The notes beneath the pieces are model-generated. The model did no database searches. It saw nothing but the letters and a program-made list of their open reading frames with translations, and was not told the origin of the DNA. The position numbers were made by a program, and so were the translations under genes. Positions 26,606 through 34,212 of a DNA stretch of 64,000 bases are shown here, one piece after another. How positions within the stretch are numbered: position 1 is the stretch's first letter; every line of letters starts with the position of its first letter. The DNA is taken from contig NZ_CP070619.1 of the NCBI RefSeq assembly GCF_017068395.1, positions 8,122,001-8,186,000 on the forward strand, given 5' to 3'. The DNA is from Rhodococcus pseudokoreensis. GTDB lineage: Bacteria; Actinomycetota; Actinomycetes; Mycobacteriales; Mycobacteriaceae.

Positions 26606-26812
26606 GCGGTCGCCTCCCCGGAAACAAGGCGTGCCTAGAGGAAAGTGTTCGTTCCCCGAAAGATCGCGCTGGAGTGGATTGGTGTAACTCGCGGCCCCCG
26701 ACAGCGACGAGCAAGTGTCTCATTTGTAGTCGATCAGGCGGCCGATGTCACGGACCGACCGGTCCCCCCGAACGGGTTTCACCGTCGAGGGCGGATCTAT
26801 CCGGGAACAAGT
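26427..26812. other. intergenic stretch between the UvrA paralogue and the gvpA-like gene
   Basis: Apart from the doubtful small frame on the minus strand, nothing could be assigned. No strong hairpin was seen after either converging gene. Confidence 0.4.
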
Positions 26813-27175
26813 TCACTTCCGGCGTGGTGCGGGTTCGCGTTTGCTGCCCGAGCCGTCGAGCAGCTCGCTGAGCGTTTCGCCCACTCCCTCGAGTACGCCC
26901 TTCGTCTTGGACTTCGTGCTGCCGCTGCCCTTGACGTCGGAAACGAGATCGGTCAGGCCCTTGGGTTCGCTGCCGATCGCGAGCCGGTTCGCCGCTTCGG
27001 CGAAGCGTAAGTAGGTGTCAACGCTGGCCACCACCACGCGGGCGTCGATGGTGAGCAGTTCGATCCCGACCAGCGAGACCCGTACGTAGGCGTCGATGAC
27101 CAGGCCCTTGTCCAGAATGGTGTCGATGACGTCGGCCAGGCTGCTCGAACTCGGGCCCCCTCCTGCTGTGGTCAT
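26813..27175 (-). CDS. solitary GvpA/GvpJ-like gas-vesicle protein
   Basis: A 120-residue protein whose residues 13-60 follow the GvpA core closely: [20 protein letters not shown], then [20 protein letters not shown] and DTYLRFAEA. In gas vesicles this helix-strand-strand-helix unit is the wall subunit. The tail after residue 70 is Lys/Ser/Gly-rich, as in GvpJ/GvpM-like minor proteins and some GvpA. No GvpF, GvpG, GvpK, GvpL, GvpN or GvpO gene is seen within the window, so gas vesicles cannot be made from this locus alone. It may be an orphan, a stress-linked relative, or a stray part of a cluster elsewhere. Confidence 0.85.
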   Translation of the reverse strand: MTTAGGGPSSSSLADVIDTILDKGLVIDAYVRVSLVGIELLTIDARVVVASVDTYLRFAEAANRLAIGSEPKGLTDLVSDVKGSGSTKSKTKGVLEGVGETLSELLDGSGSKREPAPRRK

Positions 27176-27257
27176 CGTTGTCGACTCCCTTCACCCGGAC
27201 GGCGATCGTCGCTCGACGCACACCGCACCGATCCCGACTACCCCCAACGACGGATAT

Positions 27258-27500
27258 TCAATCGGTCAAAAGCCCGAAGTGACTGGGTGATTCGGTGCGT
27301 GATCGTGCGACGAAACAGGCCGACCGGTCGCTCCCCGCTGCTCGACCGCACGAACCCCCGTCGATCACGCCGGGCGCGAGGTCCTCTTTCGCGGAGAAAG
27401 AACAGAACAGCCCGCTTTTGGCGACGCCGGAATTCTCGGCGATCGCGCTCAAAGTTGCTCACGCGACGGTCGAATTATTCCGACGCGCAGTGAGGGTGAA
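27258..27500 (-). pseudogene. remnant of a TetR-family regulator
   Basis: On the minus strand the words SAIAENSGVAKSGLFCSFSA and KEDLAPGVID match the TetR helix-turn-helix (IAE.AGVSKG.LY.HF.SKE.L), but an in-frame TGA lies a few codons upstream and the frame soon loses any resemblance. No ligand-binding domain follows. The match covers only about 35 codons, so this is read as a decayed fragment. It lies between the gvpA-like gene and the small peptide gene. Confidence 0.4.
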
Positions 27501-27577
27501 TTTCGAATTATTTGCGTCCGAGTCCTTCGGCGGCATGACTTGCCGACGAAATCTTCGTACATCGCGATCGGAATGAT

Positions 27578-27606
27578 GGCCAGGCCGTCCCCAGGAAAGC
27601 CTGGCC
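27578..27606 (-). terminator. hairpin downstream of the 30-residue peptide gene
   Basis: Inverted repeat GGCCAGGC (27578-27585) and GCCTGGCC (27599-27606), a perfect eight-base stem with a 13-base loop, 27 bases after the stop of the peptide gene on the minus strand. It is a plausible rho-independent-like terminator without a long T run. Confidence 0.55.
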
Positions 27607-27632
27607 ACCGCTTGTCGGGCCGTTTTCGCTGC

Positions 27633-27725
27633 TCAGCCCAGGCCGATTCCGCCGCCGAGGGTGAGGCTCAGCCACTTCGGGAACGCCTCGAATGTGACGT
27701 TGAAGTCGATTCCTGCAGAACCCAT
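27633..27725 (-). CDS. 30-residue peptide of unknown function
   Basis: A very short gene: ATG 27725 preceded by GAGGAG eight to nine bases upstream, 30 codons, TGA at 27633. The peptide begins MGSAGIDFNVTFEAFPKWLS and ends LTLGGGIGLG. Aromatic and acidic residues are followed by a glycine-rich hydrophobic end, giving an amphipathic strand/helix that could sit in a membrane or envelope. Almost every third position is G or C in a locally AT-richer setting. A promoter about 90 bases upstream and a hairpin downstream complete a transcription unit. Small channel-forming envelope peptides are known in Corynebacteriales, but no sequence match to them was recognised. Confidence 0.55.
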   Translation of the reverse strand: MGSAGIDFNVTFEAFPKWLSLTLGGGIGLG

Positions 27726-27823
27726 CAGAATTCACTCCTCGGCTGGTGATGAAATCCACGTGATCGTCGATCGCCGCCTACTTCATTTATCGCGTTCGCG
27801 ATCTCGCAGTGTTTCATCAATTC

Positions 27824-27853
27824 GGATTATTCTCACATATTGATATTTGACAA
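27824..27853 (-). promoter_or_regulatory. putative sigma-A-type promoter of the 30-residue peptide gene
   Basis: On the minus strand TTGTCA (27848-27853) is followed after 18 bases by TAATCC (27824-27829); AATAAT at 27826-27831 is an alternative -10 with 16 bases. The region is AT-rich compared with its surroundings. It would give a leader of about 90 bases before ATG 27725. Confidence 0.45.
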
Positions 27854-28400
27854 CCGTCCATTTTCATCTGAACAATGGATCGAGAGATGGGCGCCATTTC
27901 GGGTGAAGGGTTGTTTGTTTCTGGGCCGCGCGACGGACGTCGGCCAATGCCCCCCCACGGGATCGGAACAGACGGCGCATGCGGGTGTTCGGGGTCGGCC
28001 GGCCGAGCCCTCAGGTATGGAAGCGGCAATGGCTGACCGCTTGGGTTTCGGCGTCCCCGAATTGCTTCGGCGTCTGATGCGTTAACGCCGTCCCCGGTCG
28101 CGTGACCGTGTCGTGCTCGTGGGTCGAAATGGTGTCCAACCCGGTGCAATCACGCCGCGAGATAACGCTACTGTGTGGTACAGGTCACAAGTTGGTATCG
28201 TGATGTTAGTCGCGAATCGCACCGTGTGCCGTGTCACCTGGGCAAATGCCCGTGGAGTTGGACATGTGTCTAGATGACAGGTGCGGCTCGGTCCGCTAGA
28301 ACTGATCGTGCATCAACAGTGACGTGACTCACATTTCGCGTCCGGACGGGATCGTCGGCACACCGGCGGCAGATGCACGAGAACGAAGGAGTTACGCGGA
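27854..28400. other. intergenic region without a recognised gene
   Basis: Open frames here (for example 27867-28085 on the plus strand) have no family signature and poor codon pattern. The part from 28130 to 28330 is AT-richer and probably holds the promoter and leader of the ANTAR gene. A half-site TCGTGCA at about 28305 resembles one arm of the MarR-type repeats further right but has no matching second arm. Confidence 0.4.
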
Positions 28401-28730
28401 ATGATCGAGGACAGCACCGAACCATCCCTCACTCCAGTCCCCAGCCCGACGCGCCTGATTCCGCGACGGCGCCCCGATGGCCGGGAACTGCTCGGTACGG
28501 CCAAGGGCATTCTGATTGCAGGCCGCGGCTGCACCGACGCCCAGGCGTTCGACGAACTTCTCGACGTTGCACGACGCCACCACCTCACCGTCCTCGGCGC
28601 TGCCCGGAGCCTGGTCGAGTTGGCGGCAGGCCCGTCACCCCGACCGCGCAGGGCCGACACCGCTCGATTCGACGAGTGGGAGCAGCTGGTCGCCCAACTC
28701 CCTCCCCGCCGACACGCGCAGGCAAGTTGA
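28401..28730 (+). CDS. ANTAR-domain RNA-binding protein
   Basis: A 109-residue protein made of one ANTAR unit: GRELLGTAKGILIAGRGCTD, AQAFDELLDVARRHHLTVLG, then AARSLVELAAG. ANTAR domains are three-helix RNA-binding modules that prevent transcription termination by binding paired hairpins in leader RNAs. Here there is no receiver or GAF sensor in front, only a short basic N-terminus, so activity may be set by its level or by a partner. The stop TGA overlaps the TTG start of the next small gene, which suggests coupled translation. Confidence 0.75.
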   Translation: MIEDSTEPSLTPVPSPTRLIPRRRPDGRELLGTAKGILIAGRGCTDAQAFDELLDVARRHHLTVLGAARSLVELAAGPSPRPRRADTARFDEWEQLVAQLPPRRHAQAS

Positions 28731-28987
28731 CGCAACAGGGCGCGGTCGGCGGTATCCAGGCCGATCCCGAAACGATTACCGGAACGGAAACGAGCCTCCC
28801 CCGCGAAACCACGTCGTCGCTCACCGCCGACGCCGTCGTCTGGCCGGACCCGAGCCCGCTCGATTCGTGGTGGAAGCGAGTGGTCATCGACCACGCGACC
28901 GCACTCGCCGAGGGCGAGTCCTCCATTTACGCCGAGGGCGAGCCCTCCATTTACACCGAGGGTGAATCCTCCACACGGCACGGGTAG
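28727..28987 (+). CDS. small repeat-ended protein coupled to the ANTAR gene
   Basis: A possible 86-residue product starting at TTG 28727, which overlaps the ANTAR stop (TTGA). The middle contains DSWWKRVVIDHATALAEGES. The C-terminal 24 residues are three copies of an eight-residue unit (AEGESSIY, AEGEPSIY, TEGESSTR). No family was recognised. The TTG start and the lack of a strong binding site make the start uncertain, but coding-like third positions and the overlap favour a real gene. Confidence 0.45.
   Translation: MTQQGAVGGIQADPETITGTETSLPRETTSSLTADAVVWPDPSPLDSWWKRVVIDHATALAEGESSIYAEGEPSIYTEGESSTRHG
28907..28978 (+). repeat. three tandem 24-bp repeats
   Basis: Units at 28907-28930, 28931-28954 and 28955-28978. 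The first two differ by one base; the third is diverged at its end. The unit begins GCCGAGGGCGAGTCC. The length is a multiple of three, so copy number can change without breaking the reading frame of the small protein that contains it. Confidence 0.8.
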
Positions 28988-29098
28988 GCGTTCGGGTTTC
29001 GTCTGTCACTGTCGATCATTGTCTCGCCCGCGTAGGGGGAGGAGTGTGGGAGATGGGGATTGGACGTCGGCGCCACGCGGCGCCGCCCGAGGAGAAGG

Positions 29099-29725
29099 AT
29101 GGCCACCGTGTTTGCACGCTCTTCCACCTTTGATGCGCACCCGTCGTTCATCGACGAGGGGATCAAGCATGTGCGCGACACCGTGATGCCCGCGCTTGCC
29201 GACATCGCAGGATCCGCCGGAATGTCCCTGCTGGTCGACCGAGGCTCCGGCCGGTGCATCGCCACCAGTTCCTGGACGGACGACGAGGCTCTGCGCGCGA
29301 GCGAAGCACCTGTTCGAAAGCTGCGTGACCGCATGGCCGAGGTTTTCCACGCCACCGCGACAGTCTCGCGGTGGGACATCGCGGCCCTGCACCGCGACCA
29401 CCGCTCACATCAGGGCGCCTGGGTGCGGGTCGCGTGGCTCGACGTCGAGCCGGGTCACCTGGACCGTGTGATCGACGTGTACAAGATGTCCTCGCTGCCC
29501 GCCATGCACGAGCTCGCAGGATTCTGCAGCGCGAGTCTGCTCGTCGATCCGGCCGCCGGCCGGATGGTGTCGTCGATGACCTTCGACAGCGCCCCGGCGG
29601 GCGGTACCGGGGAAATGGCCGAGAGCATCGGAACGTCGGAAATGTGTGAGTCCGGCGCTCGGCTCCTCGAAGTGGCGGAGTTCGAGTTGGCGATCGCCCA
29701 TCTGCACGTCCCCGAGATGGCCTGA
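29099..29725 (+). CDS. two-domain ABM-like (dimeric alpha/beta-barrel) protein
   Basis: A 208-residue protein that looks like two antibiotic-biosynthesis-monooxygenase (ABM) folds in tandem. Each half has a strand, a helix with a conserved acid (FIDEGIKHVRDTVMPAL; HLDRVIDVYKMSSLPAM), a strand pair (GMSLLVDRGSGRCIATSSW; SASLLVDPAAGRMVSSMTF) and a later helix. ABM folds often act on small aromatic or haem-like molecules, or serve as stress proteins; no substrate can be given. GGAGAAGG precedes ATG 29099. It converges with the aminotransferase gene, eight bases from its stop. Confidence 0.6.
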   Translation: MATVFARSSTFDAHPSFIDEGIKHVRDTVMPALADIAGSAGMSLLVDRGSGRCIATSSWTDDEALRASEAPVRKLRDRMAEVFHATATVSRWDIAALHRDHRSHQGAWVRVAWLDVEPGHLDRVIDVYKMSSLPAMHELAGFCSASLLVDPAAGRMVSSMTFDSAPAGGTGEMAESIGTSEMCESGARLLEVAEFELAIAHLHVPEMA

Positions 29726-29733
29726 CGAGAAGA

Positions 29734-30837
29734 TCATGTGAGGTGGGATTCGGAAAGTGACGACTTCTGCATCCCTTCGGTCAGGGGGCCGATGCACGAG
29801 AGTAGGTGGTCGTTCTCTCTCCTGCTGCCTATCGAGATTCTGATTTCCCGCGGTCCCGCCAGCCGGACAACTGCACCGTCCTGTGCCAGGAGTCGTACTT
29901 TTTCCTGTGCACCGTGTTGGTGGGGAAGGAACAAGAAGTTCGCCTGACTGGGGACTACCTCGATCCCCGCTCTGGTCAGCGTGTCGTACACACGCTTCCT
30001 CTCGGACACGGTTGCAGTGATGTTAGATTCGAGGGCAGCCGTCACCGCGGGTTCGAGACATGCGAGGGCTGCCGCCTGAGCCACCGCGGAAACGGAGAAC
30101 GGGATGCGTACGGCCCGCAGCAAGGAGCCGATATCGGGGGACGACAGGGCATAGCCGATCCGCAGTCCCGCCAATCCCGCGGACTTCGACAGCGACTTAA
30201 GTACGACGACGTTCGGGAATCGTCCGAGGAGTCTGGGGCCGCTCGCAGCGTCGGGATCGGTGACGAACGCGCGATAGCACTCGTCGAGGACGATCAGCAG
30301 GTCTTCGGGTACCGCCTCCATGAAGGCCTCGAGCGCGGTGTGGTCGACGGTGGTGCCGGTCGGGTTGTTCGGCAGGCACAGAAGCACCACTCGTGTGCGG
30401 TCGTTGATGGCGGCGAGGATGCGCGTGAGATCGAGGCGGTGGTCGGGCGTGAGCGCGACGCGAATGGGTGTCGCTCCCGCGAGCAGCGCGGTGTGCTCGT
30501 AGCTCGAGAACGAGGGCCAGCCGTAGACGACTTCAGTTCCGGGGCCGGCGCACGCGGTGACGATGTTGCGCAGGAGACTGCTGGATCCGCTGTCGACGCT
30601 CACCTGATCGGGGGACAGGTGCCACCGACTGGCGAGCGCCTCGGTCAGTTCCGTGCTCTCGAAGTCCGGGTACCGATTGGCCCGGGTGATGCTCGCGCGG
30701 ATCGCCGCCACCACCCTGTCGTCCGGTGGAAAGGGCGATTCGTTCGAAGCGAGCCTCGCCGCTTGCCTCAGGGAGGATCCGGAGTCACCGGGAGCGTAGC
30801 TGTCGATCTCGAGGATGCCGGGGCGGTGTCGGATCAT
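29734..30837 (-). CDS. PLP-dependent aminotransferase, HisC-like
   Basis: A 367-residue fold-type I aminotransferase with the substrate-loop start RLASNESPFPP, the Asn/Asp motifs LCLPNNPTGTTV and LIVLDECYRAFV, the PLP lysine in LKSLSKSAGLAGLRIGYA, and a late Arg (GPREIRISIG). It resembles histidinol-phosphate/aromatic aminotransferases, but the substrate is unknown. Its ATG overlaps the stop of the sulfite/nitrite reductase gene (ATGA), so the two are one operon. That suggests a role in sulfur or nitrogen assimilation rather than histidine synthesis (inference). Confidence 0.8.
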   Translation of the reverse strand: MIRHRPGILEIDSYAPGDSGSSLRQAARLASNESPFPPDDRVVAAIRASITRANRYPDFESTELTEALASRWHLSPDQVSVDSGSSSLLRNIVTACAGPGTEVVYGWPSFSSYEHTALLAGATPIRVALTPDHRLDLTRILAAINDRTRVVLLCLPNNPTGTTVDHTALEAFMEAVPEDLLIVLDECYRAFVTDPDAASGPRLLGRFPNVVVLKSLSKSAGLAGLRIGYALSSPDIGSLLRAVRIPFSVSAVAQAAALACLEPAVTAALESNITATVSERKRVYDTLTRAGIEVVPSQANFLFLPHQHGAQEKVRLLAQDGAVVRLAGPREIRISIGSRRENDHLLSCIGPLTEGMQKSSLSESHLT

Positions 30838-32516
30838 GTGAGGTCGGCCTCGGTGGCGCGGTGGACCCAGTTCGCGAACCTCTCGGAGCGAGAACGGTCG
30901 GCCACATAGCGTCGAACTATGCGTTCGACGTAGTCGGCCACGTCTGTGGCGGGTAGTTTGTGGCCGCGCAGTTTGCGCCCGAAGCTCGTGTCCAGTCCGA
31001 GACTGCCGCCGAGATGAACCTGGAATCCCTCGACCTGTTCGGAGTCGGCGTCGGTGACGATCATGCCCTTGAGGCCGATGTCGGCGACCTGAATGCGAGC
31101 GCAGGAGTTGGGGCACCCGTTGAGGTGCAACGTGATCGGGTGCTCGAGTCGATCCTGGACGTCGGCGAGTCGGTCCTCGATCTCCGAGATGATGGTGGCG
31201 GCCCGCGCCTTGGTCTCGACGATCCCGAATTTGCAGAATTCGATGCCGGTGCATGCCATGGTGCTTCGTCGCCAGGGTGACGGACGCGCCGGGAATCCGA
31301 GACTGTGGAGACTGGTTTGGAGTGGGTCGATCTGTTCGTCGGGCACGTCGAGGACGACCAGCTTCTGCATCGGGGTGATGCGGACCCGTCGGGATCCGGA
31401 GGATTCGGCGACGTTCGCCAGGTCGATGAGCATGGTGCCTCCGACTCTGCCGACGACGGGTGCGATTCCCACGGCGTTGAGCCCGTTCTTCTGCCGCTGG
31501 ATCCCGACGTGGTCGCGTGGCTCGTCGAGCGGCTCTGGCGCGGGTCCATCGATCATCGGGTGTCCGAGGTACTCCCTCTCGAGCACGTCGCGGAATTTCT
31601 CGACACCCCAGTCCGCGACGAGGAACTTCAGGCGTGCCTTCGCCCGCAGGCGTCGATAACCGTGGTCGCGGAAGAGGGAGACGATGCCGATCCACACGTC
31701 GGGCACCTCCTCGAGCGGAACCCAAGCGCCCAACCGTTCGCCGATGCGAGGGTTGGTCGACAGGCCACCGCCGACCCAGACATCCAGTCCTGGACCGTGT
31801 TCCGGGTGTTCGACGCCGATGAATGCGACATCGTTGATTTCGTGGACGACGTCCTGGAGTCCGGAGATGGCGGTCTTGAACTTGCGCGGCAGATTGGAGT
31901 ATTCGGGGTTCGCGATCAATCTGCGGGTGATCTCGCGCAGCGCGGGCGTGGCGTCGAGGACCTCGTCGACGGCGATGCCTGCCATCGGCGAGCCGAGGAC
32001 CACCCGCGGGGTGTCACCTGCGGATTCGGCTGTGGTGAGGCCTACCCCTTCGAGTCTCCGCCAGATTTCGGGTAGGTCCTCGACCCGGATCCAGTGCAGC
32101 TGAATGTTCTGGCGGTCGGTGAGGTCCGCGGTGTCGCGGGCGAACAGTCGGGAGACTTCGCCGACGACGCGCAGCTGTTCGGTGGTCAGTGCTCCGCCAT
32201 CGATGCGGATGCGGAGCATGAAGTGCTCGTCCTCGAGTTCTTCCGGCGGCAATGTGGCGGTTCGGCCGCCGTCGATGCCGGGTGCGCGCTGGGTGTAGAG
32301 CCCCCACCAGCGGAACCGGCTTCGCCGATCGGTGGGGTCGATGCCGGCGACACCGGTACGGCAGTACACCTCTTCGATCCGTTTGCGCACGTTGAGGCCG
32401 TCATCATCCTGCTTGACCTGCTCGTTCACGTTGAGTGGCTCGCGATCGCCCTGCGCCCATTGCCCCTCCGGGCGCGGGGACTTCGCTCGGGCAGGACGGG
32501 TCGTCGGTGTTGTCAT
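30834..32516 (-). CDS. ferredoxin-dependent sulfite/nitrite reductase
   Basis: A 560-residue sirohaem enzyme with both ferredoxin-type half repeats and the Fe4S4/sirohaem ligands: ACTGIEFCKFG (two Cys five residues apart) and LNGCPNSCAR (two Cys three apart). An earlier RQNIQLHW stretch is typical of the substrate site. It carries out six-electron reduction of sulfite to sulfide, or of nitrite to ammonia; actinobacterial sequences of this type are mostly sulfite reductases. Start ATG 32516 has AGGAG upstream. The divergent rhodanese gene and the shared operator support sulfur metabolism. Confidence 0.88.
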   Translation of the reverse strand: MTTPTTRPARAKSPRPEGQWAQGDREPLNVNEQVKQDDDGLNVRKRIEEVYCRTGVAGIDPTDRRSRFRWWGLYTQRAPGIDGGRTATLPPEELEDEHFMLRIRIDGGALTTEQLRVVGEVSRLFARDTADLTDRQNIQLHWIRVEDLPEIWRRLEGVGLTTAESAGDTPRVVLGSPMAGIAVDEVLDATPALREITRRLIANPEYSNLPRKFKTAISGLQDVVHEINDVAFIGVEHPEHGPGLDVWVGGGLSTNPRIGERLGAWVPLEEVPDVWIGIVSLFRDHGYRRLRAKARLKFLVADWGVEKFRDVLEREYLGHPMIDGPAPEPLDEPRDHVGIQRQKNGLNAVGIAPVVGRVGGTMLIDLANVAESSGSRRVRITPMQKLVVLDVPDEQIDPLQTSLHSLGFPARPSPWRRSTMACTGIEFCKFGIVETKARAATIISEIEDRLADVQDRLEHPITLHLNGCPNSCARIQVADIGLKGMIVTDADSEQVEGFQVHLGGSLGLDTSFGRKLRGHKLPATDVADYVERIVRRYVADRSRSERFANWVHRATEADLT

Positions 32517-32568
32517 CCGGTGCTCCTGTCGAAACTGTGTGGCCGAAACTGTAGCGTAGGCGAATAGA

Positions 32569-32592
32569 TCGTGCATTAATAATATGTGCACG
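32569..32592. promoter_or_regulatory. MarR-type operator between sulfite reductase and rhodanese genes
   Basis: TCGTGCA (32569-32575), 11 bases, TGCACG (32587-32592). The same two arms with the same 11-base spacing occur inside the long palindrome in front of the MarR gene at 34155-34201. The element lies between the two divergent starts (32516 and 32623), where a repressor could act on both. Confidence 0.6.
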
Positions 32593-32622
32593 CCTCGATT
32601 TCTACGATGTGAAGGATGAACG

Positions 32623-33450
32623 ATGAGCAGAAGCAATTTCCTGGTCGACGCCGACTGGGTCGTCGAACACGGGAACGACCCCGACGTCGTCCTCGTCGAG
32701 GTGGACGAGGACACCACCCAGTACGAGAAGAACCACATCGACGGTGCCGTCCGGATCGACTGGAAACGCGACCTTCAAGATCCCGTACGCCGCGACTTCA
32801 TCGACCGGCGATCGTTCGAGAAACTCCTGTCCGAGCGGGGAATCGCCAACGGCGACACGGTGATCCTCTACGGCGGGAACAACAACTGGTTCGCGGCCTA
32901 CGCGTACTGGTACTTCAAGCTCTACGGCCACCGCGACGTCCGGCTGCTCGACGGCGGACGCAAGAAGTGGGAGCTCGACGGCCGGCCGTTGTCGAGCGAT
33001 ATTGTCGCCCGACCGGCTACCGACTACGTCGCGTCCGAGCCCGTGTCGGGAATCCGCGCGCACCGCGACGAGGTGATCGAGCAGATCGGAAAGAAGAGCA
33101 TCGTCGACGTCCGGTCTCCCGACGAATTCGCCGGCAAGATCCTCGCTCCGGCGCAGTTCCCACAGGAACAACCCCAGGTTCCTGGGCACGTCCCGACCGC
33201 TGTCAACGTGCCGTGGTCCAAGGCTGCCGCTGACGACGGCACCTTCCTCGGCGACGGCGAACTCCGCGCCCTGTATGCCGACGCCGGTCTCGACGACACG
33301 AAGGACATCATCGTCTACTGCCGAATCGGCGAGCGATCGGCGCACAGTTGGTTCGTGCTCCACGAACTGCTCGGCTACCCCGAGGTCCGGAACTACGACG
33401 GCTCCTGGGTGGAGTACGGCTCGTTGGTCGGCGTCCCGGTCGAGAGGTGA
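32623..33450 (+). CDS. thiosulfate/3-mercaptopyruvate sulfurtransferase (two-domain rhodanese)
   Basis: A 275-residue tandem rhodanese. The N-terminal domain lacks a catalytic Cys, having LYGGNNNWFAAYAYW at the equivalent place. The C-terminal domain carries the active loop with Cys233 in CRIGERSAHSW. The CRIGER loop is common in SseA/CysA-type enzymes of mycobacteria and relatives. It moves a sulfane sulfur from thiosulfate or mercaptopyruvate to a thiol acceptor. It is the first gene of an apparent run rhodanese-HemQ, divergent from sulfite reductase. Confidence 0.88.
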   Translation: MSRSNFLVDADWVVEHGNDPDVVLVEVDEDTTQYEKNHIDGAVRIDWKRDLQDPVRRDFIDRRSFEKLLSERGIANGDTVILYGGNNNWFAAYAYWYFKLYGHRDVRLLDGGRKKWELDGRPLSSDIVARPATDYVASEPVSGIRAHRDEVIEQIGKKSIVDVRSPDEFAGKILAPAQFPQEQPQVPGHVPTAVNVPWSKAAADDGTFLGDGELRALYADAGLDDTKDIIVYCRIGERSAHSWFVLHELLGYPEVRNYDGSWVEYGSLVGVPVER

Positions 33451-33456
33451 CCTGCC

Positions 33457-34149
33457 TTGATCGGCTCTCGCTTCGTCGAACTCAACCAACGCGTGCGGTT
33501 CATGATGTTCACCGTGTTCCAGGTGGTCCCCGGCGCGCTTCCGGATGCGCGCGCTGAGGTCGTGAAGGATGCCCGCGCCTACTTCGAGGGAGTTGCCGAG
33601 TCCGGTGTCGTGCTCCGCGGAATCTACGACGTCGCAGGACTGCGTGGAGACGCCGATTTCATGATCTGGACGCATGCCGACACCGTCGAAGGATTGCAGG
33701 CGGCCTACTCGGGCTTTCGGCGCTGCCGACTCGGGCGAGCGTGTACGACGGTCTGGAGTGCGGCCGCGCTCCACCGGCCGGCCGAATTCAATCGCAGCCA
33801 TATCGCTGCATACGTGGCCGATGAGGAGCCGGGGCAGTTCGTGTGCGTGTACCCGTTCAACCGATCGCTCGAGTGGTATCTGCTGCCGGACGCCGAACGG
33901 CGACGGCAGCTCGCCGAGCACGGCCGAGCGGCTCGTGCCTACCCGGATGTGCGTGCCAACACCGTGAGTTCCTTCGGATTGAGCGACTACGAGTGGATCC
34001 TCGCCTTCGAGGCTCCGGACCCGAGCCGGATAGTCGACATGATGCGAGACCTTCGCGCCACCGACGCGCGCCGGCACGTTCGGCTGGAAACGCCCTTCTT
34101 CTCCGGGCCGCGAACCGGACTCGAGGCACTCGTTGCGCGTCTGCCTTGA
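33457..34149 (+). CDS. hemQ: HemQ-type coproheme decarboxylase (chlorite-dismutase fold)
   Basis: A 230-residue member of the HemQ family with its signature stretches [50 protein letters not shown] and [20 protein letters not shown]. Actinobacterial HemQ decarboxylates coproheme to haem b using peroxide. The family alignment runs to the TTG at 33457, which is therefore taken as the start; it begins six bases after the rhodanese stop. Whether this is the housekeeping enzyme or a second copy cannot be told from the window. The setting with a redox-sensing MarR and sulfur genes is unusual for the haem pathway. Confidence 0.85.
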   Translation: MIGSRFVELNQRVRFMMFTVFQVVPGALPDARAEVVKDARAYFEGVAESGVVLRGIYDVAGLRGDADFMIWTHADTVEGLQAAYSGFRRCRLGRACTTVWSAAALHRPAEFNRSHIAAYVADEEPGQFVCVYPFNRSLEWYLLPDAERRRQLAEHGRAARAYPDVRANTVSSFGLSDYEWILAFEAPDPSRIVDMMRDLRATDARRHVRLETPFFSGPRTGLEALVARLP

Positions 34150-34154
34150 CGAGC

Positions 34155-34201
34155 ACCAGATTGATTCGTGCAATATTAGTTATTGCACGAATCAATCTGG
34201 T
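34155..34201. promoter_or_regulatory. MarR operator, perfect 21-bp inverted repeat
   Basis: Arms 34155-34175 (ACCAGATTGATTCGTGCAAT, then A) and 34181-34201 are perfectly complementary around TTAGT. It lies between the hemQ stop (34149) and the MarR start (34213), so it may both end hemQ transcription and serve as the MarR operator. The inner TCGTGCA-N11-TGCACGA recurs in front of the rhodanese gene. Confidence 0.75.
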
Positions 34202-34212
34202 AGCCTGGTCGC

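Noticed and set aside
27840..28085. 81-codon plus-strand frame in the region before the ANTAR gene
   Set aside because: Starts in the AT-rich promoter of the small peptide gene, lacks a binding site, and its codon pattern is poor.
28300..28330. Possible third MarR-type operator near the ANTAR gene
   Set aside because: Only one arm (TCGTGCA) is present; no complementary arm occurs at the 11-base spacing.
28907..28978. Tandem 24-bp repeats considered as a CRISPR array
   Set aside because: The units are contiguous with no spacers and lie in frame inside a small gene.
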